Assembly: GCA_963742715.1 (NCBI GenBank)
Contig: CAVUMR010000001.1
Coordinates: 1,178,001-1,242,000 of the forward strand
Length of the DNA stretch: 64,000 nt
Direction: 5' to 3'
Source of the DNA: CAVUMR01 sp963742715
GTDB taxonomy: Bacteria; Actinomycetota; Actinomycetes; Mycobacteriales; Micromonosporaceae
The notes under the pieces were generated by a model. That model saw only the letters and a program-made list of their open reading frames with translations, searched no databases and had not been told where the DNA came from. The first letter of the stretch is position 1, and each line of letters starts with the position of its first letter. The translations under genes were made by a program, and so were the position numbers. This document shows, piece after piece, positions 42,536 through 51,608 of the stretch.

Positions 42536-43225
42536 CTACACGCGCCAGTCGAACTGCACCTCGGGCAGCGGCGGCGGCGGTGCCGCCCAGTCGACGCCGG
42601 TCTGGTCCAGTACGACCTGCCTGAACCAGGTCTCGGTCTCTCCCGTCGACGTGGCCAGGTACGCGAACGCCTTGGACAGATCGGCACCGTCCAGGTACAG
42701 CAACACGTAGTCGCCCATCGGCGTGTGCTGCAGCCACCGGTTCTCGGAGACGCCGGCATTGCGTTGGAACTGCTCCCAGCCCTCGCGACGCTTCCCGCTG
42801 AGTTCCCGACTGCTCTCCAGGAAACTGGCGGTCATTCCGGGCAGCAGCGGTGTCACGAGCAGCATGTTCTGCTTTCCGATCTGCCCGGCCGGAACGGCCT
42901 CGTTGACGAGTTCCGGGTGTACCGGAATCGGTTCATTGAAGTCGACTCCGGTCAGGCGGGCGGCGCGATCCTTGAACCACAGGTCGAACGGATCCCGCGA
43001 CGCGGCGAACTGCCGGTTGCCGGTGATCGGGTCGTTGCCCTCGATGAGCAGGTTGAGCAGGTCACCGTGGGGCGTGGCCTGCAGCCAACCGGCCTCCCGG
43101 GTGACTCCGATCCGCTGGCGCGACGCGGTGTAGTCGTCCCATCGTTCGGCCACCTCGTCGAAGAACATGCTGCCTTCTTGGCGCAGAGCCGGGATAACCG
43201 GCATCGTTACCGCGAATCGAGCCAT
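42536..43225 (-). CDS. Uncharacterised protein with an internally duplicated motif
   Basis: A 229-residue protein not assigned to a known function. It contains two similar halves, each with a WLQ-x-TP-x-GD segment (GWLQATPHGDLLNLLIEGNDP near residue 47 and RWLQHTPMGDYVLLYLDGADL near residue 160) followed by a DPFDLWFKDRAARLTGVDF-like or TETWFRQVVLDQTGVDW segment. This indicates duplication of a roughly 100-residue domain of the ferredoxin-like type. No signal peptide or membrane segment was seen. ATG 43225 is preceded by GGGGGCG. The gene is convergent with the LPxTG-protein gene across the palindrome. Confidence 0.7.
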   Translation of the reverse strand: MARFAVTMPVIPALRQEGSMFFDEVAERWDDYTASRQRIGVTREAGWLQATPHGDLLNLLIEGNDPITGNRQFAASRDPFDLWFKDRAARLTGVDFNEPIPVHPELVNEAVPAGQIGKQNMLLVTPLLPGMTASFLESSRELSGKRREGWEQFQRNAGVSENRWLQHTPMGDYVLLYLDGADLSKAFAYLATSTGETETWFRQVVLDQTGVDWAAPPPPLPEVQFDWRV

Positions 43226-43502
43226 TGTCGCCCCCAATCACTCCAGGCCAGTTGGGATCGAAACGGCGCACGGCGCCGCACATCCGGCTGGCCGGATTCC
43301 ACGCACAGCTGACGGCGACGACGGTAGGAGCCGCCCGACCGCGCCACGCGGCGATTGCCGGAACTCGAGTCGTCCGGTCACCGATCCGACCCGTTCGGCC
43401 CGCCGGGGCGGCAGTCGCCGTTCGGACCGCCGGCCACCGTTCGCAGCGCCGGCCACCGTTCGCAACGCCGCCCGCTGTACCGGCCGGCTCCGGCGGCACG
43501 CC
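43226..43502. other. Noncoding stretch with short direct repeats
   Basis: No gene is supported in these 277 bases between two minus-strand genes. At 43425-43475 a unit like GCCGGCCACCGTTCGCA occurs twice in tandem with a partial third copy. The promoter of the duplicated-motif gene should lie near 43230-43290, which is less GC-rich, but no hexamers were assigned. Confidence 0.45.
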
Positions 43503-45099
43503 TTAGAAACGGTCCTGTTTGCGCAGGTCGGCGGGGCGGCCGTCCGGGTCGAAGACCAGCCGGTACAACGGCCGGGCCCAGGTCATGGTGAACCGGGACA
43601 GCTCCGGCGGCTCGTACCGGCGCAACCGCCCGGGTGGACGCTCGCCCGACCGCCCGTGCGCGTACCACTCGTCCAGCGCCTCGGCGGATCGGGTGAAGGC
43701 GTCGAACGCGGAGCGCGGGTCGCGCAGGTCGGCGTCGTCGCCGTCGGACCGGTCGAGGTGTTCGCGGGCGAGAGTGAGCCGCAGTCGTCTCGCATAACCG
43801 TCGCCGTCCGCGGCGCCGGCGCTCTCGCCGTCGCCGGCGCCCTCGTCGACCACCGCGCAGCTCAGTTCCGAGTCGTACGTCCAGGACCGAAGGTTGAGGT
43901 TGTCCGAGCCGACCGTCGCCCAGCTGTCGTCCGCCACGCACACCTTGGCGTGCACGTACACCGGCGTCCCGTCATGGTTTTCCGGGCTGTACACGGCGAC
44001 CCGGTCTCCTCCGGCGGCGGTGAGTTCCCGCAGCGCGACCGCGCGACCCACCAGCTGCGGTACCTGGCTGAACCGACCGTCCTGGTCCGGCGACCGCGGT
44101 ACCACCGCGATCAGCCGCAGCTCCGGCCGCTCGGCCAGTGCCTGCGCGAACAGCGCGGCCACCTCCTCCGACCAGAGGTACTGATCTTCCAGGTAGATGA
44201 GGTGTCGTACCGCGCCGAGCATCTTCGCGTACCCCCGGGCCACGCTCCGCTCCCCCGGCCGGCGCGAACGGATAGCCGTTCCGCCGGTGCGGATAGGTCC
44301 GGAGCAGCTGTACCGCATGGCTGCCGCACCGGGCCGGGTCGGGCAGCTGGTCCGGCAGCGGGTTCGCCCGGGTGTCCTCGTGCTGCACCGCGTCGCGGAT
44401 CCGGTGCAGCGGGTTGCGGGTGAGCCGGTTGGGGTCCTCCCAGCGTTCCCGGAAGACCGTCTCCACGTCACCGACCGCCGGCCCGCGGATCGCCACCTGT
44501 ACGTCGTGCCACGGCGGCCGGTCGCCGTAGGCGGCCGACATCTGCTGGGGCTGCGGATCGCCCTGGTGGGACTCGTCGTCGCGCCGGCTGTGGCCGAGAT
44601 CGATCCCGCCGACGTACGCGACGTCGAGTTCCGGCCGGTCGCGATGGCGCAGCACCACGAACTTCTGGTGGTGTGCGCCGCCGGTACGCAGCCGCATGTC
44701 CAGCAGGCACTCCCCGCCGGCCGCCTCGATGTCGTCGCCGAGATGCCGGTTCTCCTGCTCGCTGAACTGGAACCGGTCCAGGTGCGACCGCCACAGCAGT
44801 CCCTTGACGACCACACCCCGCCGGGCCGCGTCGGCGAACGCGGCGGCCACCTCGGTACCCGTACCGTCGAGCCGCTCGTCCGGGTCGCCGCGCCAGTCGG
44901 TGAACAGCAGCAGATCCCCGTCGCGCAACTCGCGCACCGCCGCCATCAGCTCAGCGAAATAAGCCGCTCCGTGTACCACCGGGCGCACCTCGTTGCCGGT
45001 GCTCCAGGCGATGCCGTCGGGGTGGCGGGAATCCAGCCGGGTGTACGGGTTGCCCCGTTCCTCCGCGGTCAGGAACCAGCGACCGGTGGCCGCGACCAT
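43503..45099 (-). pseudogene. Phospholipase D-like protein gene with a frameshift
   Basis: Together two overlapping frames encode about 530 residues of a phospholipase D superfamily protein. The first HxK motif appears as GGAHHQKFVVL with AYVGGIDLGHS downstream; the second as VYVHAKVCVADDSWATVGSDNLNLRSW, where the K-x4-D-x6-GS-x-N pattern is intact. The first frame runs from ATG 45099 (GGAGGTGGG upstream) to about 44255; the homology then continues in another frame from GERSVARGYAKML. Removing one base of the C5 run at 44252-44256 would restore a single frame. Either the gene is inactive or that run is a sequencing error. Intact relatives cleave phosphodiesters in phospholipids. Confidence 0.8.
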
Positions 45100-45247
45100 C
45101 AACCCACCTCCGCCGGATCGCCTGATCCAGCGGGTACCCCGGGGCGCCGCCGGCCACACCCGACCGGATCAAGCGCGGGCGGTCGCGACGATCACGGGCG
45201 GGACGCGGCGGACCGCGCCCGCCCGTGCCGGGGCCACCAAGCCGGAG

Positions 45248-45592
45248 TCAGGTCGAGCTGGTCCGGCCGATCTGCACAGTGACGTTGGAGATGGTGGCGT
45301 AGTCGTAGCACTGGATGCCGAGCGTGACGTCCCCGCTCCCGGGCGACGACCAGTACGAGTAGGCGCCGTCTCCCGAGCCGCAGCTTCCGCGGAACAGCAC
45401 CCAGTACGGCCCGTTGGCGCTGCAGGTCACCCAGGCGTGGTCGAAGTACACATTGATGTACCCGCAGGATCCCTGCCACGCGGTGAGGGATTCCGCGGCC
45501 TGCGCGGGTGCGGCAATGCCGAACAGGGAGACGCCCACCGCCATCGGCAGCAGGGCGACGGCGGCCAACCGCCGGGCGAGTCGCTTCACCAT
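45248..45592 (-). CDS. Small secreted protein of unknown function
   Basis: A 114-residue protein. MVKRLARRLAAVALLPMAV starts a signal peptide that should be cut after APAQA (about residue 30). The mature part (about 85 residues) has four to five cysteines, in GSCGYINVYF, WVTCSANGPYW, RGSCGSGDG and IQCYDYA, which probably form disulfides, and is rich in aromatic residues. I do not recognise the family. GGAAGGA lies nine bases before the ATG. It is downstream of the large AfsR-type regulator on the same strand after a 245-base gap and could be its target, though no binding site was identified. Confidence 0.7.
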   Translation of the reverse strand: MVKRLARRLAAVALLPMAVGVSLFGIAAPAQAAESLTAWQGSCGYINVYFDHAWVTCSANGPYWVLFRGSCGSGDGAYSYWSSPGSGDVTLGIQCYDYATISNVTVQIGRTSST

Positions 45593-45837
45593 GGTGCGTT
45601 GTCCTTCCAGGTCAGTCGCGGTGCCGGCCGTACCGTCCGCGGGTACGACCGCGGTACTCACGTTCACGGACCGGGGCAGTCTGCGCGGCACCGATTGCAA
45701 GGGCGTTGCAGCCGGCAAGAGGACCGGAGTCCACAGTGGACGGTCGTTGCGCGCTCGAGAACAACGTCGTGATCACCGCGGCGTGCTCGTAGCCGGCGCA
45801 ATTCTCGTGGCCGGTGCGGAGGTCCAGCGCGGGCTGC

Positions 45838-48800
45838 TCAGCCGCCTGCGCTGGACAGCTCCGCGGGTACCGACCGGAGCAGGCTCCGCACGTTCTCCAC
45901 CTCCGGCGCCCCGGTGTCGGAGAACACGGCCAGCGCTTCGCGCCAGGCCCTGACCGCCGCGTCCGGGTCACCCCGCTCCCGCAGCGCGGTACCGAGGACC
46001 AGGAGGGTCCGGCCCGCACCGAGCCGGTGACCGGTGTCCCGATGTACGACGAGTGCTTCCCGCACGTGCCGGATCGCCTCGTCGAACCGGCCCTGCGCGA
46101 GCCGGACCGTACCGAGGGCGGTCCGCGCCGGACCCTCGAGCAGCCGGAACCCGTGCTGCCGGGCGAGTCGTACCGCCTCCTCGGCGCAGCCGGTGGCCTG
46201 CTCGGAATCGCCGAGCTGCTGGTGCGAGTGGGCCAGCCCGATCAGTGCGGCCACCTCGTGTTCCCGTACCCCGGTCTCGCGGCTGAGCCGCAGCGCCTGC
46301 TGGTGCAGCTCGATCGCGCGCTGGTACTCCCCGAGCCGCTGGTACACGGTGCCTGTCACGTTCATCGCGTCGACCTGGTACCGCCGCTCGCCGGTCTCCC
46401 GGCTCCCGGCGAGCGCGGCCTCGGCCAGCTCCAGCGCCTCGGCGTACCGGCCGGCGTCGCAGTGCACGCGCGCGAGCGCCCGGAGATTGTCGGCCGCCCG
46501 GCCCCGGTTGCCGACCTCGCGATTGACCGTCAACGCCTGCTCGAAGTGGCCGAGCGCCTCGTCCAGCCGCCCCAGTACGACGCAGCACTCGCCCAGGTTG
46601 CCGCGTACCACCGCCTGACCCGAGCGGGAGCCGACCTGTTCGATGAGCGGCAGCGCCTGGCCGTAGTACTCCGTGGCCTCGGCCAGCCGGCCGTCCTCCG
46701 CGTACAGGTTGCCGAGACTGACCAACCGGTGCGACAGGCCGGGCAGAGAGCCGGTACGCCGATCGAGCTCGAGGGCCCGGGTGTAGAACCGGGCGGCCTC
46801 CCGCAGCCGGCCGGTACGCCGGTGGATCATCCCGATCTCGTGCAGCGCGGCTGCCTGGCACTCCAGCCACTCGGCCCGCTCGGCGAGGGCCAGCGTCCGG
46901 GAGAAGCTCGCGGTCGCGCTGGGATAGTCGGTCCACTGCTCGCACCGGATGCCGACGCTGAGCTCCGCCAACGCCCTGGCCCGGAGGTCCCCGTCGGCCT
47001 CGGCCGCGGCCAGGCCGGCGTCGGTCACGGTCTGCCAGTCGACCGGGTCGGACCGCATACCCAGATAGCCCTGCAGCGCGTTGGCGAGCAGGTAGGCGAG
47101 CCGGTGCGGCCCGTGTGCGGCGGCATGCCGGATGGCCGCCACCAGGTTGGCCCGTTCCTGGTCCAACCAGCCGAGCGCCTGCGCCCGGTCGACCACGTCG
47201 AACAACCGTCGAGGTGTACCGCCGTCGCTGGCGGTCTCCGGCACCGCCAGCCGGATCTTCTCCGGGTAGAGCAGCCGGGCAGCCGCGTCCACGGTGAACA
47301 GGTACGCGTCGAGCAGCCGGGCGAGCACGGCCGCGCGATCCTCGGGTGGCTCCTCCGCGACCGCGCGCTCTGCCGCGTACACGTGCAGCAGGTCGTGAAA
47401 GGCGAACCGTCCCGGCACCGCGCTGTGCAGCAGGTGCGCGCCGGCGAGTTCGTCCAGCAGTCCCGTCGCGGACCCGGGCGTGCCGTCGCTGAGCAACGCC
47501 GCCACCGCGACGGTGACGTCCGGGCACGGTACGACGCCGAGCAGCCGGAACATCCGGCCGGCGGCCGGTGACAGGGCCGCGTACGACCGGTCGAACGCGG
47601 CGCGTACCGCCGACTCCTCGTCGTCGTCGATCTGCAGGACGTCGAGCCGGTCCTCGCCGGCCAGGTCCGCCACCTGGTCGGCCAGGGTCCTACCAGGATG
47701 GATGGTCAGCTGCGCCGCGGCGATCCGCAGCGCCAGCGGGAGATGGCTGCACAGCCGCGCCAGCTCGGTGGCGGCCCGGGCCTCGGCTTCGACCCGCGCA
47801 GCGCCGAGGACCCGGGTGAGCAGCGCGTTCGCCTCGTCCGGGTCGAGCACGCCGAGGCTCAAGTGGCGGGCGCCGTCCCGCGCGACCAGCCCGCCCAGCC
47901 GGTCGCGGCTGGTGACCAGCACCAGGCAGCCCGGACTGCCCGGCAGCAGCGGCCGGACCTGCTGGACACTCCGCGCGTTGTCCAGGACCACGAGCACCCG
48001 CCGGTCGGCGAGCAGCGTGCGGTAGAGGGCGGCCGCCTGCTCCAGGTCCGGCGGCACCCGCTCGGCCGGTACGCCCAGCGCGCGCAGGAATCCGGACAGC
48101 GCCTCGATCGCCCGCATCGGCGGCACCTGGGCGTACCCGCGCAGGTCGACGTACAACTGGCCGTCGGCGAACCGGTCCCGCACCTGATGTGCCCAGCGGA
48201 CCGCGAGCGCGGTCTTGCCGGCCCCGGCGGTACCCGAGATGACCGTGATCGCGGACCGTGCCCCGAGGTCGGCCAGGAGTTCGTCGAGCTGGTCGAGGTG
48301 CCCGGTACGACCGGTGAAGTCGGGCGCGGCGGCCGGCAACTGCGCGGGCGCGGCGGGGCTGACCGGCTCCACCGGGGCCGGGGGTCCTGGCGTCGTGACC
48401 GAGGTGGCGACCGAGGTGGCGACCGAGGTGGCGACCATCCGCCCCGGGCCGGCGAGATAGATCGGCATCGGGTCGTCCCCGGCCAGCATCGCGTGGTGCA
48501 GCGCGGCGACCGCCGTACCGGGCTCGATGCCGAGCTGTTCGACCAGGATCGCGCGCAACTCCCGGTACGCGGCCAGCGCGTCCGCCTGCCGATCCGTCGC
48601 GTACAGGGCGAGCATCAGCTGCGCCCACAGGTGCTCCCGCAGCGGATGCGCGAGTACCAGCGGTCGCAGCTCCCCGACCAGTCGGGCGGCCCGCCCGAGC
48701 CGCAGGTCCACCGCGATCCGCTTCCCCAGTACGGCCAGCCGGTACTCGTCCAGCCGCTGCGCCTCGGCGCGGCAGGCGTCCAGCGCGATGCCGTCCAGCG

Positions 48801-49209
48801 CCGGTCCGCGCCACAGGTCGAGCGCCTCGGCCCACAGCTCCCCGGCCTGGTCCAACGCGGTGGGGAGCGCCCGGGTGGCCGCCCGGTCCAGCTCGACGAA
48901 GGTGTACAGGTCGAGGTCACCGGGCCCGACCTCCAGGACGTACCCGGGAGCACGGGTAAGCAGCGGCTGGGGCGTACCGTCGCCGGCCCGCAACGCGCGA
49001 CGCAGTTGGGCCACACACCCCTGCAACAGTCCGCGCGCGGTAGGCGGGCGGTCCTCGGACCAGAGCGATTCGACCAGACGATCGGTGGACACCACCTGAC
49101 CGGCGTTGAGCAGCAGCAGCGCTAGCAGAGCCCGCTGCTGGGGGCCTGGTACGGCGAGCCGGCGGTCACCGTCCCACACCTCGAGCGGTCCGAGGATCCG
49201 AAACCGCAT
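45838..49209 (-). CDS. AfsR/SARP-type transcriptional regulator (HTH-BTAD-NB-ARC-TPR)
   Basis: An 1123-residue AfsR-like regulator. It begins with FRILGPLEVWDGDRRLAVPG, the standard start of the OmpR-type DNA-binding domain, followed by the BTAD domain (about 95-245), an Ala/Thr/Ser/Val linker, the NB-ARC ATPase with P-loop GTAGAGKTALAV near residue 325, and a long C-terminal array of tetratricopeptide repeats (about 740-1100) in which regularly spaced Ala-Gly/Tyr patterns recur. ATG 49209 has AGGGAG upstream inside the palindrome GGGAGATCTCCC. It lies between small secreted-protein genes. In Streptomyces such proteins integrate kinase signals; the input and targets here are unknown. Confidence 0.92.
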   Translation of the reverse strand: MRFRILGPLEVWDGDRRLAVPGPQQRALLALLLLNAGQVVSTDRLVESLWSEDRPPTARGLLQGCVAQLRRALRAGDGTPQPLLTRAPGYVLEVGPGDLDLYTFVELDRAATRALPTALDQAGELWAEALDLWRGPALDGIALDACRAEAQRLDEYRLAVLGKRIAVDLRLGRAARLVGELRPLVLAHPLREHLWAQLMLALYATDRQADALAAYRELRAILVEQLGIEPGTAVAALHHAMLAGDDPMPIYLAGPGRMVATSVATSVATSVTTPGPPAPVEPVSPAAPAQLPAAAPDFTGRTGHLDQLDELLADLGARSAITVISGTAGAGKTALAVRWAHQVRDRFADGQLYVDLRGYAQVPPMRAIEALSGFLRALGVPAERVPPDLEQAAALYRTLLADRRVLVVLDNARSVQQVRPLLPGSPGCLVLVTSRDRLGGLVARDGARHLSLGVLDPDEANALLTRVLGAARVEAEARAATELARLCSHLPLALRIAAAQLTIHPGRTLADQVADLAGEDRLDVLQIDDDEESAVRAAFDRSYAALSPAAGRMFRLLGVVPCPDVTVAVAALLSDGTPGSATGLLDELAGAHLLHSAVPGRFAFHDLLHVYAAERAVAEEPPEDRAAVLARLLDAYLFTVDAAARLLYPEKIRLAVPETASDGGTPRRLFDVVDRAQALGWLDQERANLVAAIRHAAAHGPHRLAYLLANALQGYLGMRSDPVDWQTVTDAGLAAAEADGDLRARALAELSVGIRCEQWTDYPSATASFSRTLALAERAEWLECQAAALHEIGMIHRRTGRLREAARFYTRALELDRRTGSLPGLSHRLVSLGNLYAEDGRLAEATEYYGQALPLIEQVGSRSGQAVVRGNLGECCVVLGRLDEALGHFEQALTVNREVGNRGRAADNLRALARVHCDAGRYAEALELAEAALAGSRETGERRYQVDAMNVTGTVYQRLGEYQRAIELHQQALRLSRETGVREHEVAALIGLAHSHQQLGDSEQATGCAEEAVRLARQHGFRLLEGPARTALGTVRLAQGRFDEAIRHVREALVVHRDTGHRLGAGRTLLVLGTALRERGDPDAAVRAWREALAVFSDTGAPEVENVRSLLRSVPAELSSAGG
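48399..48436 (-). repeat. 12-bp tandem repeats encoding ATSV
   Basis: Three copies of GAGGTGGCGACC in tandem encode an Ala-Thr-Ser-Val linker between the BTAD and NB-ARC domains of the regulator. The repeat keeps frame. Confidence 0.8.
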
Positions 49210-49221
49210 GGGAGATCTCCC
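49210..49221. promoter_or_regulatory. Palindrome over the regulator's ribosome binding site
   Basis: GGGAGATCTCCC is a perfect 12-bp palindrome that includes the Shine-Dalgarno sequence directly before the start codon of the AfsR-type gene. It could be a protein-binding site or an RNA hairpin limiting translation, or chance. Confidence 0.35.
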
Positions 49222-49228
49222 TCTACCG

Positions 49229-49281
49229 CACTGTCGGTCGCCACTGCACCGTAACAGTGCGTGCATAGAGGTTTGGTTCAA
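49229..49281 (-). promoter_or_regulatory. Candidate promoter of the AfsR-type regulator gene
   Basis: On the minus strand TTGAAC (plus-strand GTTCAA at 49276-49281) is followed after 18 bases by TGTTAC (49252-49257), a weak match to a housekeeping promoter 40 bases before the start codon. An inverted repeat, GCACTG at 49229-49234 with CAGTGC at 49255-49260, overlaps the -10 element and could be an operator. Confidence 0.35.
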
Positions 49282-49426
49282 TATTCGCCGGACGGTCGGC
49301 CAACGGCTGGCGGCCGGGCCCGGCCGCGGAAATGCCGGCCGTACCCGGCCCGTCGGGCGGTTCGACCAGGTCGCTGGGCAGCCAGCGGCCGCGCGCCCGC
49401 ATCGGGGCGCGCGGCGCGGCCTTGGG

Positions 49427-50107
49427 TCAGCCCGCCGGAGTCCGGGCGGTGACGTGGTACGACTCGGCATCGCCAACGTTGTTGGCGGCGAACACCGCGA
49501 ACTCGTAGACGATGTTCGGCCGCAGGCCGTTGACCGTGTAGGTGGTGATGGTCCCCTCGCCCGCCTGGATCCCCCAGTGCGCCACCGGGTCCAGCTCATG
49601 GTCACTGGCGTAGCCGGAGTACAGGTCGGTGGACCGCTCGTTTATCGAGTCGTCCCGCCAGCTCAGCGTGACCGAGGTCGAGGTCTTGCTGACCACCTTG
49701 AAATTGTCCACCGCGTGCGGGGCGGTACACACCGGCCGGCGGCTGTAGTTGGTACCGCTCTCGTTGAACACCGCCACCCGGAAACAGATCTCCACCGGTA
49801 CCGACAGGTGCTGGAACGAATGCGTATAGGTGCGCCCGGTGGCTTCCGGCTGCCCCGAGGTGTGGTCCCTGATCTCGGCACCGTTCTGCCAGGCACCGCC
49901 CGGTACCTGGGTCTGGATGGTGAAGCCGTCCTCGTTGGTCGACGCGTCGGTGAAGGAGAACTCGGCATAGTCGACGCCGGTCCGTAACCCGAACACCGTC
50001 GGCGCGGTCGGCGCGGATGCGGCCGCCGCCGGCGTGGCGGACAGGGTCAGGCCGGACAGGACCACGGCGAATGCCGCGATGACGATCGCTGGTTGAAGTC
50101 GTTTCAT
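49427..50107 (-). CDS. Secreted protein with two fibronectin type III-like domains
   Basis: A 226-residue secreted protein. The signal peptide MKRLQPAIVIAAFAVVLSG is followed by an AAAA stretch with cleavage near residue 32. Two Ig-like/fibronectin type III repeats follow: the first (about 35-125) contains AEFSFTDASTNEDGFTI; the second (about 130-225) contains SVTLSWRDDSINERSTDLY and TTYTVNGLRPNIVYEFAVFA, the latter the classic FnIII G-strand turn. Such domains mediate binding to glycans or proteins outside the cell. AAAGGG lies before the ATG. It is co-directional with the small secreted gene upstream (29-base gap), likely one operon. Confidence 0.82.
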   Translation of the reverse strand: MKRLQPAIVIAAFAVVLSGLTLSATPAAAASAPTAPTVFGLRTGVDYAEFSFTDASTNEDGFTIQTQVPGGAWQNGAEIRDHTSGQPEATGRTYTHSFQHLSVPVEICFRVAVFNESGTNYSRRPVCTAPHAVDNFKVVSKTSTSVTLSWRDDSINERSTDLYSGYASDHELDPVAHWGIQAGEGTITTYTVNGLRPNIVYEFAVFAANNVGDAESYHVTARTPAG

Positions 50108-50136
50108 GGAAGAGCCCTTTCGGCGTGAAATGCGCA

Positions 50137-50550
50137 CTAGAGGCAGTTGATGCCGCGCCGGGTGGATTGCGCACTACCGCCGGCGTTGGTGTAGATCTCG
50201 GTGAACAGGTTGCCGCCGTCGCCACGGGAGCAGTGCCAGATCGCGTACACGGTCACGTTGACGACGTTGTTGACCGTGTGCGACGCGACGGTCTGGTCGG
50301 ACCCGAACGGGATGTCCTTGCGGATCCGGACGGTCACGCTGCTGCGGTTCTGTACGCAGCCGTCGCGTATGCCCATGCCGCTGACGCTGAACGAACCGGC
50401 GCCGGCGTACTCCGGCGGGCTCGCTATGAGTGCGCAGTTGGGATTCTCTGACGCCACTGCGGGATCCGCGACGGCCAGCAGACCGGCGCCGGCCACGGCG
50501 AGCGCCACGAGACTGCCGATCAGCCTTTTTCTGATGATGTGAACCTGCAT
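50137..50550 (-). CDS. Small secreted protein of unknown function
   Basis: A 137-residue protein whose first part, MQVHIIRKRLIGSLVALAVA, is a signal peptide cut after DPAVA (about residue 34). The mature domain of about 100 residues has four cysteines (PNCAL, DGCVQ, WHCSR and GINCL) that can form two disulfides, and alternating hydrophobic strands suggesting a small beta fold. The family is not recognised. AAGGAGA lies six bases before the ATG. It is upstream of the FnIII-protein gene in a probable two-gene unit and divergent from a SARP gene. Confidence 0.72.
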   Translation of the reverse strand: MQVHIIRKRLIGSLVALAVAGAGLLAVADPAVASENPNCALIASPPEYAGAGSFSVSGMGIRDGCVQNRSSVTVRIRKDIPFGSDQTVASHTVNNVVNVTVYAIWHCSRGDGGNLFTEIYTNAGGSAQSTRRGINCL

Positions 50551-50704
50551 GCCTGTCTCCTTCACGGTTGACAAGCAGGCTCCCGGGCGCGATTGCGGGC
50601 CCGTTGCAGCCGGTTGATCCAGGCACCCAGAAGATGCCCATAAGCTGCCCAGCCCCGCGCCGCAGAGTGAGTGGCTGACAAGGAAGTGCGTTCGGGGAGG
50701 CAGC
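50551..50704. promoter_or_regulatory. Divergent promoter region between a secreted-protein gene and a SARP gene
   Basis: This 154-base gap must contain promoters for both genes. On the plus strand a perfect TTGACA occurs at 50568-50573, but no acceptable -10 box follows at 17 bases. The palindromic GCCCGGGAGCC-like region near 50578-50600 was noted. Binding heptamers of SARPs were not clearly seen. Confidence 0.35.
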
Positions 50705-51577
50705 ATGCGTGGAGCCTTCGGCTCACCGACCGGTCCACCGGCCGGTCCACCGACCAGCTCACCGACCGGTTCGGCGAGGGGCCCGGCGTGCGGCTCTGCG
50801 GGCGGTTCGCCGGTCGGTTCGTTCGAGGCCGCCGAGCTGAGGTTGCACCTGGTCAGCGGCTTCACGGTGTACCGGCACGGCGCGATCTGGCCCGCGACCG
50901 GAGTCGGCAGCCGCAAGGCGCGGCACCTGCTCGCCCTGCTCGCGAGTGAACCCGGCCGGCTGATCGGGCTCGACCGGATCATCGAGGTGCTGTGGCCCGG
51001 CCCGCCGCCGCGGCTTCCGGCCGACAATGTCGCGACCATGGTCAGCCGGCTGCGGACCACCCTCGGGCCTCGGGCCATCACCGGCGGGCGCGGCGGCTAT
51101 CGGCTCGGCCCGGCGGTCCGGGTGGACCTCGACCACGGCGCCGGACTGGTCGAGTACGCCGGTCAACTGCTGGCGGCCGGGGAACCGGCGGCCGCGCTGG
51201 TCCCCGCGCGCAAGGCGGTCGCGCTGCTCGACGGTGACCTGCTGGCGGACCTGCCCGACGCCACCTGGGTCGTCACGGTGCGGGCCGCTCACGCCGGGTT
51301 GCTGCGCCGGGCCCGGCATGCCGCCGCGGGAGCCGCGGTACAGGTGCGGGATCCGATGGCCGGGCCGACGGCCGAGGCCGCGGTGCGCGCCGACCCACTC
51401 GACGAGGCGGCCTGCCGGATCCTGATGCGCGCCTACGCCGCGGACGCCGAACCGGCCCGCGCGATAGCGGCGTACCAGCGGTTGCGCGCGATCCTGGCGG
51501 ACGAGCTGGGAGTGGATCCGGCACCACAGACCCGCGACCTGTACGTGGCGATCCTGCTGCACCGGGTCAGCGGCTGA
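50705..51577 (+). CDS. SARP family transcriptional regulator (HTH-BTAD)
   Basis: A 290-residue short SARP with only the OmpR-type DNA-binding domain (about 45-130, with SRKARHLLALLASEPGRLIGLDRIIEVLWPG) and the BTAD domain (about 135-290, ending YQRLRAILADELGVDPAPQTRDL). No ATPase or TPR is present, so it resembles pathway-specific activators such as ActII-ORF4 in layout. The N-terminal 40 residues are a Gly/Pro/Ser-rich extension with repeats not found in relatives. ATG follows GGGAGG. It is divergent from the small secreted-protein gene, the most likely target by position. Confidence 0.87.
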   Translation: MRGAFGSPTGPPAGPPTSSPTGSARGPACGSAGGSPVGSFEAAELRLHLVSGFTVYRHGAIWPATGVGSRKARHLLALLASEPGRLIGLDRIIEVLWPGPPPRLPADNVATMVSRLRTTLGPRAITGGRGGYRLGPAVRVDLDHGAGLVEYAGQLLAAGEPAAALVPARKAVALLDGDLLADLPDATWVVTVRAAHAGLLRRARHAAAGAAVQVRDPMAGPTAEAAVRADPLDEAACRILMRAYAADAEPARAIAAYQRLRAILADELGVDPAPQTRDLYVAILLHRVSG

Positions 51578-51608
51578 CGCCGATCCCCAACCGGCCGCTG
51601 ACGAGCGC

